64,000 nt of DNA from Gyrodactylus bullatarudis (lineage: Eukaryota > Platyhelminthes > Monogenea > Gyrodactylidea > Gyrodactylidae), in the NCBI GenBank assembly GCA_012064415.1, contig SSNU01000131.1, positions 1 to 64,000 on the forward strand, read 5' to 3'. Positions 44,301-54,139 of this stretch are shown here, piece after piece. Under the pieces are notes generated by a model. It was not told the origin of the DNA. It saw only the letters and a list, made by a program, of their open reading frames with translations, and did not search any database. Positions within the stretch are counted from its first letter, which is position 1. Each line of letters begins with the position of its first letter. Both the position numbers and the translations under genes were made by a program.

Positions 44301-45322
44301 AATGCGAAAAATGTATCCAAGCTAGTAAACTACCTCCCAGGACAGAACCAAAACACTGGCCGAACGCAACAAAACCATGGGAAAGGGTACACATAGATTT
44401 TGCGGAACCCGCAACCAAAACATATGCATTAGTAATAGTGGATAGCTTCAGCAAATGGCTAGAGGTAGAAATCACGGACCAACCAACATCAAAATTCATC
44501 ATAAAAACACTGGACAAACTAAACGCAAGGTTTGGATTACCAAGCATGATCGTATCAGACAACGCTCCAAACTTCACGTCGGAAGAAATAAATACGTGGG
44601 CGAAAAACAATGCGATCACACTCGTTAACTCACCACCGTACCATCTCCAAAGTAACGGACTGGCAGAGAAAAATGTAGACACAATTAAAAGGGCATGAAA
44701 GAAAATCGAGGGTGTTAAAACGAGCGGCCTAAATGAGTTCCTTAGAGAGTTCCGAATAACACCAAAAAGGGAACTAAATGACATGTCGCCGACAGAATTG
44801 ATGTTTAGTTTCGAGCCCAGATCGGAACTATCCTTATTAAAACCCAAACCAGAACACAAGAATAAATTAGGGAAATACACTGAAGGCGAAAAAATATGGT
44901 ATAAAAACATCTTGAAAGATACGTGGGAAAAAGGGATAGTTACGAAAGCAGAAGGGGAAATCGTACATATAAGAGGGGAGGACGACAGGGTTCTCATAAG
45001 ACACATAAATCACACAAAAAAAAGATATACAGAAGAACCCTTAGGAAAAACACACAACAATAATACACACACACAAAACAATAACTCATACACACAAAAT
45101 AATAACTCACACACACAAAACAAAAACACACACACATTAGGTAATAAAACCGATAGACACAGCAACAGGAAAAATTGCAAGGACACTAGTGAGGTAAACA
45201 ACAGAAATAAAAACGAACCTGACTACGAGCCTAGACGTTCAAGTAGAGGTAGAATACCAAACCGCAGATACGAAAAAGAGGTAGAGGATAAAAGTTTGAA
45301 TACATATTGCCCTAGCTTATAA
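41349..45322 (+). pseudogene. Gypsy Gag-Pol polyprotein: capsid, zinc knuckles, protease, RT, RNase H, integrase
   Basis: Residue numbers count from 41357. A capsid-like region (1-200) is followed by CRRCNKDHWNRPC (about 215) and a second, imperfect knuckle. The aspartic protease has Y-D-T-G-A (about 287). RT shows D-L-A-E-A-F and Y-M-D-D (about 565). RNase H starts A-G-D-A-S (about 714). Integrase has the H-H-C-C finger (H-K-G-H-Q, C-R-K-C-E-K-C, about 950-975) and the D-D-35-E triad: H-I-D-F-A (about 1013), V-S-D-N-A-P-N (about 1067), then E in G-L-A-E-K (about 1103). A TGA follows at 44696; the same frame continues through the integrase tail to 45322, ending in a Asn/Thr/His-rich repeat. 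Another TGA lies at 41346. No chromodomain and no envelope. Only these two stops keep it from being open throughout, so it moved recently. Confidence 0.88.
45050..45140 (+). repeat. ACACACA-type imperfect tandem repeat in the gypsy C-terminus
   Basis: About four imperfect units of roughly 20 bp (CACACACAAAACAATAACTC and variants) encode alternating N-N-N and T-H-T-Q stretches. Confidence 0.8.
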
Positions 45323-45332
45323 AAGGGGGAGA

Positions 45333-45640
45333 TGACAGGAATACATCCTGGAATTACCCAAATTGAGATACAATTGTAATACAATAATAATAACTAATCT
45401 TAAATTTATAATTAACTTCTTTACTTCCAGATAAACAACCTTTCCCGTTAAGAGGAGACTTAAACAAACTACCGCGGTTGAATCGATAACACAATTTCAA
45501 ATTCAAGAGTTATATAAATATATCTATCAATAAATCGTATTATGTCTGAATACAACAATTCTTCTCCTTCTTCTTACGAAGACGTTAATGACACTAATTC
45601 TGTAGCGAGCTATGATAGCAGTTTTGTACCCAGAAAATGT
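45333..45640 (+). repeat. Gypsy LTR (3' copy) and start of a following frame
   Basis: Begins TGACAGGAAT directly after the purine tract. It holds a TATA-like box (TATATAAATA-like, about 45510). The LTR end is not determinable without the 5' copy. At 45541 an ATG opens a Ser/Tyr/Asn-rich frame (M-S-E-Y-N-N-S-S-P-S-S-Y-E-D) that is cut off near 45638 by a foldback repeat; either the LTR includes the Gag start or a second tandem copy begins here. A splice-like TTACTTCCAG lies at 45422-45431. Confidence 0.6.
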
Positions 45641-45654
45641 TTGGCATATTTTTA

Positions 45655-46340
45655 TAATCTCCCATAGACTAAATTTTTCACAAAAAGTATTTTCTTTTCC
45701 TGTGAAAGAAATTTTATTTTCATCAAAATCATGAAGTCTTCTCAATATCTTACAAGACGAAATGTCTAGAAGCCTCATCCTCTTTCCCAAAAAATGATAT
45801 ATCACTAGATAATCAGACTTAAGTTTTAAAATCTTGAACAATTTTCCAGCTGTGTTAAGCATATTATAGTTTTATTCGTGACTAAATGCTAAAGTTGGAA
45901 ATATGCATTGCATCAAATATGATGATTCTTGCTTGATACTTTCTGATTGTCTGTGAGAAATTCTCATGTGTAGTGCAAAAAATATGGGAAACATTATCTG
46001 TATTATTATTATTCACAAGAACCATTATCAACTACAGACCCAGACCCTGAATCTCATGGATCTATACTCGAACCTAGACCAAAATTTTCAGATGTAGTTC
46101 TTTGAAAAAAAGTCAAGTATCCATCTTGATCTTAAAGTGTTGACGAAGTATTATATGGGAGGTTAAGGCAAAATTTTTAGATTCATTCACGTTGGAAAAT
46201 TCTGAATTTTTCAAATCCCTTCTAGGCTTCTAGACATTTCGTCTTGTAAGATATTGAGAAGACTTCATGATTTTGATGAAAATAAAATTTCTTTCACAGG
46301 AAAAGAAAATACTTTTTGTGAAAAATTTAGTTGACACCAG
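45655..46340. repeat. Foldback element of another family
   Basis: Arms 45667-45779 and 46222-46335 are near-perfect inverted copies (shared TTACAAGACGAAATGTCTAG). The middle carries no gene; the minus frame 45527-45862 is a by-product. Confidence 0.85.
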
Positions 46341-46344
46341 ATTC

Positions 46345-48230
46345 AAACTTTAGAGTTGAAAGATTTGTTGATCACAATTAGCCAAGAAAATCAATCAGTA
46401 TATATATTTCTTGAATTTTTTGAAATTCCTTATGTAGAAAAAATTAGTTAGGATTTTCTGCTATTCCAACTCTAGAGATTATTAAAATGAAACAAGGATT
46501 GTATTCTGAAATTTTCAGTAAGAATTATAGAAATTTGAAGTGCTATCGAACTTAATTCAAGATAAACTAATACTGTATTATAAGTTTAGGCGAAATAGAT
46601 GCTTTTGTTAGTTATTGATTCCTTACAGATTTCATGAGCCTAATCCAAGTTCTCTTCTAATTAGATTCAATAATTTCAAACAAATAGGCTCATCTTTTAA
46701 TCCTATATCGCTTCTGCATAAAAAAAATAAATAAATTGTAGAATGTAACTTTGAGACTTTTCCTGCTTCACAGTTTGTGAATCACAAACTAGTGGTCAAA
46801 TATCATTTGAGAAATATGATTAGATTCATCCATATAATATTTTTTTATCTGATTTCATTATTAGATCAGTTGAAATTACCTGTCATAACTTTTCTAGTAA
46901 AGGTATAAATATAATAATATCTTTCATTGAAGTTGAAAACAAAAAAAATTGTGAGGCACTTTTAATCTTCTACATTTGGTGTACTTTAAGATAGCATTAT
47001 AATCTAGAATTTTATAAACAAATTTTTTTTTGAATTTCAAAGATATTTCGTGTAACTTATCTCTTCAAGAATGAAGAGCTCGAGACGATTAAATTACTTA
47101 AATTTCAAGTCTTGAAAAAAAGGGAAATTCTATATATAGATTCTAATGTTCTCTCAAAACAAATACAAAATCAAAAATATCAAAATTTCCCAAAAGTTGG
47201 AAAAGGACTGAATTTTCTAATAGGACAGTTATTTAAAAACTTGAGAACTTCAATCATACAAGATTTGAGTATAAATTTGAAAATAAACCTAAAGTTATTG
47301 AAAAAAATATCTAAAGTTCTCTTTAATGAAGTCTGAGAAATGGCCAAAACGTTCAGAATACCAGTTATGGTATAAGCACTGCTTATTAAGTAGAAATATT
47401 TTTCTCATGAACTTTACAGTTAGTTATTGTTTATGGGAAACTGAACTAAGAAAATCATCAGAAAATTTCGATTGATTCCGCTTAATCATTAAAAAAATGG
47501 ATTAATAGGAAATTTTTGTATCTCAGCACGTAATCATACGAGGAACAGATTCAAAATATTGATGAACTCAAGTGTGAGAATTAAAATAATTGGTGAGAAT
47601 TTTATGAAAATGATCTACCATACCATTCTCAGATCGTTTTCAAAAGTTTACAGATGAAATTTGAAGAAATCCAATTAGATTTCATACTTTTACGATATGA
47701 AAATAAACTTTTCCAAATAGATTTTCTATCAGTCAAAAAATAATTTCAGGGGAGGGGGGTTTTTACAATTGGATTTTTCTATGAATCGAATGGTCTTAAT
47801 TTAATTTGAAAAATATATTATTGTATGCAAAAAAGTCGTGAATCATATAACAACTTGTATTGATTCAATACAGATTGCAAGTTAAAATACAGTAATATGT
47901 AAATGATGATCAAGATTTTAAATATTATTTTTCAAAAAAGTTTATCTAGTGGCGACTATTAAATAGAAGATCGGTAGAATCAACATAAAAAGCTTGTAAT
48001 CAAATTATAAGCCAACTAGAAAATTTAAACTCTAAATTAATTTTGTTTAATTCCGAAAATAGCGTATAGATTTTGAGAAATATAGTGCATTAAAGTCACA
48101 ACTTGTGACTCCCAATAGTTACCCACCAAATTAATCTAAAAAAATCAAATCCAGGCATTGATCTACTACGCCAAAGAAGTTTAGCCAGGTCTATAATTCT
48201 ATGTGATAATTTTAATTTTAGGATTAAGAA
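46345..48230. other. Gene-free stretch
   Basis: AT-rich; the frame at 47112-47336 is Lys/Asn/Leu-rich and not supported as a gene. One run of GGGGAGGGGGG near 47751. Confidence 0.4.
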
Positions 48231-48234
48231 AAAT

Positions 48235-49258
48235 AAACATAATTGACATCAAGATGAGAATTTACTCTTATTACAAAAAAATCAATATTTTTCTCCGGAA
48301 AGTCAGAAAAATTTTTTAAATTACATGATAAAATGAGCCGATAAGTTGTGGAAATTTAGAAAAAAATTCAATCTTGAAAATGCACAAAATTTCCCCTTTT
48401 TCAACTTTCGAATCCAAAATTTTTATCGAAATCAAAGATTTGAAGTAAATGAAGATATTCGAGATCAGAATTGGAAAAAGAATTCGAATTCGGATGCAGA
48501 AATCCCTCATTATGGTGGGAAATTGAAAAATTTAAAATTATTGATTATCACGAAAGGGAATGATTCGAAATTTAAAAGTTTAACTTTTTCTTGAAAACAG
48601 TTGGTTCCTCTCTACCTCCATGGCCTAATTCGAAATCTTTGTCGAATTCTGATCTCGAATATTATCATTTAACTGCTTCAAATCTTTTAATTCGATAAAA
48701 ATTTTGAATTCGAAAGTTCAGTTTGAAAAAGGGGAATTTTGTGCATTTTCGAAATTTAAAAACGAATTTTGCCTAATTTTGGTCAGATTGAATTTTTCAG
48801 GAAATTTTTTTTATTTCCACAACTTTCAATGGTATCAACCGCAAATTTCTGCGAATTTAGGAAAGTTATTTCGAGTATTTTAAGAGCTATGAAAGATTAT
48901 TTTTAACTAGGATAAGTAATTTAAAAAATAAATTCAAATATCGTATTTTAGTTGAGTTTAAATACAATCCAGAATGTTACATGCTTCTATTTTTCCGACT
49001 TTTCGCCCCTTAGTTTGGTTACTCCAATTTCATTGGTCAATTTATTTGTGACTCCTGATTGATCAAAAGGGGCAAACTTCTTCGTATATTAGAAGCACGC
49101 GATTCACTTTTTAAAAATTTTGGTTCACAACTGGGTACTTTACCTGTATTGGCTTATTTCAATTCGAAAAATAAATTTTTTCCTGACTTTCCGTAGAAAA
49201 ATATTGAGTTTTTTGTAAAAAGAGTAAATTCTCATCTTCACGTCAATTAGTTTTATGT
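48235..49258. repeat. FB foldback element with a 320-bp insertion
   Basis: Left arm 48235-48490; right arm 48650-48830 continued at 49155-49258; tips are GACATCAAGATGAGAATTTA and its inverse. The insertion (48831-49154) carries CCAAT-type boxes (ATTGG at 49030) and GTATATTAG about 50 bp later, so it may be a promoter piece of another element. Confidence 0.75.
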
Positions 49259-49864
49259 CAGATTCAGAGGATATGAATAAAGAATGTTCATTGTAATTTT
49301 TTATATTCAAATAAATTTATAGAACATTCATATTCATATGAAACATCTCGAAATGCTCCGCAGAGAGTTGTCTTGCTTTATCAAGTCTCTGCATTATTTA
49401 CCGTGTCGGAAATGCGACACCAAAATTCCTAGTACTGAAGACCAAGTGTCCTTACTGATTTATTAAAAATAATAATACATTGTAACAAGAAAATAAAATA
49501 ATTTCATCTGTTTATCTATAATTTATCTCTATTAAGTTTTTCATAATATTATCTTAACTGTCTTAAGGACCCTAATCTCTGTGGTCATTAATTATGAATC
49601 CTACTTTCAAGTAGTCATTGTAGCTTTTGAAAGAAATAGTTGAATCATAATTATTACACTTACACTAAATTGAAAATGATTGTTGAGAAAAACGGCTAGA
49701 GTTAAAATTCAGTAAATATTTCATCTTGTTAATTCTAATACAAAATCATAGATAACCGGTGCATAAGTAGGCTTTGTTTTAAACATCATTTGAATTCTCC
49801 ACAAGATCTCATTCAGATCCTGACTAATAATAATCGATAATTTGCACAATCTATCTAAATTTGG

Positions 49865-50092
49865 GTTCAAAAGTGGAAAAAGTGGAAATTTGCTGCATTT
49901 TCGACATCCAAAAAATTGGCCTAATTTTTGGTCAGATTGAATTTTTTCTGAACTTTTTTGAACATCAACAACTTATTAACTCATTCCATTCAGAATTCAA
50001 AACATTATTTTTTCTGTGAATCCGGAGAAAAATATCGATTTTTTTATTAAAATAGTAAATTTTCATCTTCATGTCAACTAGCTTTAAATAAA
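49865..50092. repeat. FB half element (right arm)
   Basis: Matches the right arm of the FB family and ends with the inverse tip (CATCTTCATGTCAACTAGCT). No left arm. Confidence 0.7.
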
Positions 50093-50099
50093 ATAAACA

Positions 50100-51400
50100 A
50101 AAAATTCAAATTCGGCCTTAGAAGAAGAAAACTTATTTTGAATTGAGAATCTTCACGTTTTTAAATGCAGGTATTTTCAAAAGCAAGTTGGAATTTTTTA
50201 AAATAAAAATTGAAAAAGTACCCATAATGTACGAAAATTATGAATTGTATTATTTATTAAACGAATTCATCCTTTTATGGATAGCTCTCTATTTTTCAAG
50301 TTTGTTACATTAAATTATTTCATTTATCGAAATGTTACTTTTATTTGTAAGATACACACTAGGATAGAATTCCTTTTCAAGCTACCCTAGAAAGCTGAAT
50401 TTTCATTCTTGATTAATTCTGGAAATGAATCCGAGGGAGAGATCAATTTATTTTTTGATCTTTTTTCGCTATCCTATTGAAAGAGATCCGAATAATTGCT
50501 ATTTGAAAGTAGTCCTAATATTGAGAGTTCCTCATTCTGAATTAAAATTTTAAATTCTATTTCTCACACTTTACAAAGTTTGCATTGAGAACGGCTCCAC
50601 TTATTTTTTTAAATTATTGTGAATTAAATTGAATTTTTTAATACTAAGTTTTAAGATTGCTGCAGAGAGAATTTGAGACGCACCAGAGTCTCAAAAGAAA
50701 TAATAATGAATTCTCAAGCTGATGTCCGGATAAAAATTGTCTATATCAAATTAGAGTAATTAAACGTATAACCCTTTACAATAACAGTAAAATAAACAAG
50801 GCCTGACGAACCATAAAATAAATAATTTCAAGTTTTTAAATTTGGTTCTAAATCGAACTAATCTAATATTTACGTTAGGCTTCTTTACTAAAATAAATTG
50901 AAAAACTATCCACTAAAGACTAACTAACTAAAATAATTTCTTTCGGGTTTGATAAAAACTTCACTATATTCAAACAGATCCTAACCTGCTAATATCTCTT
51001 TCTCCTAATATTGTAAAACTCTCTCGTAATTTTGTTTAAGCATTCCACTAAATTCGAGAAAATTAATTGAGTAAAAAGGGGTTGTAACTAAAACTTGTCT
51101 GGTCAAAGAATCAAATAATTTTGAATGGAGAAGTCATGAAAATCATTTATATGGAAATTCTATGCAAAGAATATTTAAATAACGATCGTTTCTCAATAAA
51201 GATCCCCCTTAATTAATAATGAATCTGTATTCATTTATTTTTATCAACCAAAGATAGCTATGCGAAAAAAATCTTTTTCATATAGCATGACAAGTAATAG
51301 TACATAAATATAGTGAGAACAATGTATTTTATTATCTAACCAATGAAATTCAATCATCATTTGAGTATAAGAACATAGGATAAGAATGGGATAGATTATT
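50100..51400. other. Gene-free stretch upstream of the GPCR
   Basis: AT-rich; no exon or element recognised. It presumably holds the GPCR promoter. Confidence 0.4.
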
Positions 51401-51401
51401 C

Positions 51402-52328
51402 ATGGACAATAGCTCGACTGGAGGCAGTCGGGGACTAGACCCGCAAAAGTCACTTTATATTTTTGTATTCGTAAATTCCATCGTTAGCTTAATTTTGATG
51501 ATTCTGATCTACTATCAATTTCGAGAATGCCTCAACTATTCAAGAAAAACAAAATCAAACCATTTCCTTACTGCATCTTTCATTTCAGACTCAATCATGT
51601 TAATTTCAGTTGCCATCTTTCAGGCAACCAGATTATTCAGATGGAATATATCTGTTGATTCAATCGACACTGTACAAGAGATTATAACTAGCACTATGAA
51701 GATATCGTGTTTCTTTTCAAATTACATGATATTCTTTCTTACAAATGAACGTTTAATTGGACTTAAATATCGTTATAGAATGAAAGAGATTATGAAATTT
51801 CTAATCATCCTCACAGTCTTTTGTATCTCATGCATATTTTCAGGAATTGAGTACATCTTTCAGAGTAATAAATTAATTAGCGAATTAACCATATTCAGGC
51901 CAATATACTACGGTGGATTTTTGATATTATTACCCTTAATTGCTTCTTTTGCGAGTATCTCAATTATACTTGTGTTCATATTCTCAAAGAAGAGGCGCAT
52001 ATATGCGAGGATATTCTTGAAGAAACCATTTCCCAGTAAGCGTGAGGTTAAGGTCTCCTTGTCAATATTAAGTCTGAGTCTATCATACTTGATCTTTCAG
52101 TTCCCAGCAAGTGTATACGAATTCCTGCAATACTTTGTACGAACGATCCATCTTAGTAAATTTCGCCAAATGAGCTTCATACTGATTGGGATCAAGAGCT
52201 GGTCTGTGCTAATCCTAATTGTTATGCTCAATAAAGATATGCTAAAACTGTTAAAGTCAATTGTTAATAGCTTTTCTGTTTCCTCAACAGCAATGGAAGA
52301 TCAGAAACCACAACTAAAGAAAAATTGA
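51402..52328 (+). CDS. Rhodopsin-like seven-transmembrane receptor (orphan GPCR), intronless
   Basis: A single ATG-to-TGA frame of 308 aa. Seven hydrophobic segments lie near residues 18-41, 54-77, 97-118, 130-152, 166-193, 214-236 and 252-272. At the end of segment 3, F-L-T-N-E-R-L-I-G-L-K-Y-R stands where rhodopsin-family receptors have the E/D-R-Y box; segment 6 contains F-Q-F-P (for F-x-x-x-W-x-P); segment 7 ends M-L-N-K-D-M, lacking N-P-x-x-Y. N-glycosylation sites (N-S-S at residue 3) occur in the short extracellular N-terminus, and the C-tail is Ser-rich. The layout fits fast-evolving invertebrate peptide-receptor-like GPCRs. The ligand cannot be inferred. Confidence 0.75.
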   Translation: MDNSSTGGSRGLDPQKSLYIFVFVNSIVSLILMILIYYQFRECLNYSRKTKSNHFLTASFISDSIMLISVAIFQATRLFRWNISVDSIDTVQEIITSTMKISCFFSNYMIFFLTNERLIGLKYRYRMKEIMKFLIILTVFCISCIFSGIEYIFQSNKLISELTIFRPIYYGGFLILLPLIASFASISIILVFIFSKKRRIYARIFLKKPFPSKREVKVSLSILSLSLSYLIFQFPASVYEFLQYFVRTIHLSKFRQMSFILIGIKSWSVLILIVMLNKDMLKLLKSIVNSFSVSSTAMEDQKPQLKKN

Positions 52329-52489
52329 TGTTTTATTTTTTTACCACCAGAAACTATTCAAGAGACAGTATTTTTATCAGAAAATTTCATTCATAATATT
52401 TTTTGGCATTTAGTAATAAAATTATATTTTGTTAATAATTAAATTGCCAAATCTTATAATTTATTTTAATTTTTAATCTTTTGAAAGAG

Positions 52490-52795
52490 CCAATTAACAT
52501 GATAAATAAAAAGGTTAATATGAAGTTCAACTCCCAAATGATAAATTATAACAGATTTACCATGGTTGACTTTTTTCTCTTATCTTGATCCTGAAAACTT
52601 TTTACCTCCCACTTTCTAATCGATGAGATTTCTCAAATTAAAAAAAATGGAAGTTTAGCGTCAAGTCGAAATTTGAAAAATAATATTTTTCTTCAAATGG
52701 TAAAAGCCGACAACTTGACATGGATTCCTAAAAATCTTGGATATAATCGAATTCCTCATGAAAAAATTGAGATTTTTGTACATAACTATTTTAGA
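52490..52795. repeat. FB-related repeat
   Basis: Contains TTAATATGAAGTTCAACTCC (variant tip) at the left and the shared middle (GATCCTGAAAACTTTTTACC) near 52588. It ends where the Penelope-like tail begins. Confidence 0.45.
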
Positions 52796-52799
52796 AATG

Positions 52800-53095
52800 T
52801 ATGTGAAAAAATATGTTTATAACCAAATGCGCATTTCCCAAAGAATCATCAGTGGTCTCTCTTTGAAAATAATAAAAATTAGAGTTTGAATGAATGAAAA
52901 ATAATAATTTACAATTTACAAAGAAATAGTTCAAGTTAAAGAATATTAGAGTCTTGAATGGAAATAAAAATATCATGTAAGCTGAAAAAACACCAAAAAT
53001 CTTCAATAAATAGTTACAGTGAGGAGAAAAAGGTGAAAAAGCTCACATGGTAGTTGAAGATTAAGCGAAAAATTCTTTTGAACACACATACAAAT
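52800..53095 (-). mobile_element. Penelope-like element, 3' tail only
   Basis: Matches 20205-20460 and 60140-60245 (for example CTGAAAAAACACCAA on plus, GAAAAAGCTCACATGG). No coding part left. Confidence 0.65.
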
Positions 53096-53224
53096 AACAA
53101 AGTTATTCTATCTTTTTTATTAAGATTATTAGAGAAAAAATATTTAATGTTTTAGAGAGAACAGGAATTACCCTTTTGAATTATGTGAACACTTTTGTTC
53201 TGGGTAGTAACGGTTTTAAGAAAC

Positions 53225-53380
53225 AATTCTCCAAAAAAGTGTGGAATCTGATTGGCTCTCCAATAAAGCAGCATTCTTATTGGTTTCACACGTTTGGTAT
53301 AAATAAAGAGCGAGAAAGGGGAGAAAGGTTAAGTCGACTCGTTATGTGTTTAAATGACTGTATCTACATTTATTAGCTTT
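53225..53380 (+). promoter_or_regulatory. Promoter-like cluster: three ATTGG/CCAAT boxes and a TATA box
   Basis: CCAAT or its inverse at about 53251, 53259 and 53279, then GGTATAAATAAAGAG at 53297. Such clustering mirrors the promoters of the R copies but the leader that follows is different. An open frame without ATG begins downstream (53343-53564). Confidence 0.45.
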
Positions 53381-53564
53381 ATTGGACAGAGAAATTGAAT
53401 CAATATTTCTTCACGATCCATTAATCGAAATCTACAGTTTTTTGTACTCGAATTCTGCTAAAGACTCAAAAGATCTTTTGCTATTCAGAGAGAGATTGAC
53501 AGTATTGGCTCTCAAAAAATCCAAGTTATCTCATATTACTAGAAAAAATACCGTTTTAGACTAG
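53343..53564 (+). CDS. Open frame downstream of the promoter-like cluster, unrecognised
   Basis: The frame is open from just after a TGA to a TAG at 53562-53564 but has no ATG. Content: L-L-D-R-E-I-E-S-I-F-L-H-D-P-L-I-E-I, then L-F-R-E-R-L-T-V-L-A-L-K-K-S-K. It may be an exon (a weak acceptor TTTATTAG lies at 53368-53375) or the ORF remnant of a retroelement. Confidence 0.25.
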
Positions 53565-53871
53565 AAATTATTTTTTTTAAATCTTAACTGACTCAGATTT
53601 TTTAAAGTCTTTTCATTTCATTAAGCATTCCTCAGTGATGACTGCTCCGAATTAGACTTTTGATTGATTTATCAAATAAATTTTCACTTGAATAAATTCA
53701 ATTCATAGTTCAAATTTTCTATTAAATGATGTTTCTTTTGATTAAAGATAGAGATTAAATACTTAAAAAGCATTTTCTCAACTAAATCTAAAAACCCCTA
53801 GATCCTTATTAATCTAGATCAGATGATCTTAGTAAAATGATTTAAAGTACTGAACTGAAGGGTGGTCCATC

Positions 53872-54046
53872 AGTTCAAATGCAAATTTCGTGCATCATAT
53901 GTGGGAAAAACAGAGGGACCCGCGAAAGCAAAGTTCAAGGAGCATCTGACGAAGGGGAACATAGGTTCATAAGTATAAGAGCACATTGCGGATATGCACA
54001 ACTTCAGTATCCTCTACCAAGCCAATCCGAGTGATACACGTCCAGT
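53872..54046 (+). pseudogene. GIY-YIG endonuclease remnant of a second Penelope-like family
   Basis: Plus-strand frame V-V-H-Q-F-K-C-K-F-R-A-S-Y-V-G-K-T, then F-K-E-H-L-T-K-G-N, two stops, then E-H-I-A-D-M-H-N-F. This is the CxC plus Y-V-G-K-T core and the R/K-x-x-E-H helix of a PLE-type GIY-YIG domain, but its sequence differs from the copies at 20.6 and 60.4 kb, so it is another lineage. Short and decayed. Confidence 0.6.
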
Positions 54047-54139
54047 CAGAGGATCTGCCCTCTGTAAACATAGAGTTAAAGGAACGATTCAGAATACTGA
54101 AGAAACTTAATTATAAAATCCCCTAGGTTTCATCCTTTG

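Larger units (their letters stand above)
41276..45640 (+). mobile_element. Ty3/gypsy retrotransposon, nearly intact coding region, 5' LTR missing
   Basis: One continuous gag-pol frame (41276-45322) with two in-frame TGA stops (41346-41348, 44696-44698), then a purine tract (AAAAGGGGGAGA, 45321-45332) and a 3' LTR beginning TGACAGG at 45333. After the LTR a new ATG frame opens at 45541. Base composition differs from the surroundings: less AT-biased and rich in A on the coding strand. Confidence 0.88.

Noticed and set aside
44257..45006. 249-codon minus-strand frame opposite the gypsy integrase
   Set aside because: Shadow of the A-rich coding strand of the gypsy polyprotein; no features of its own.
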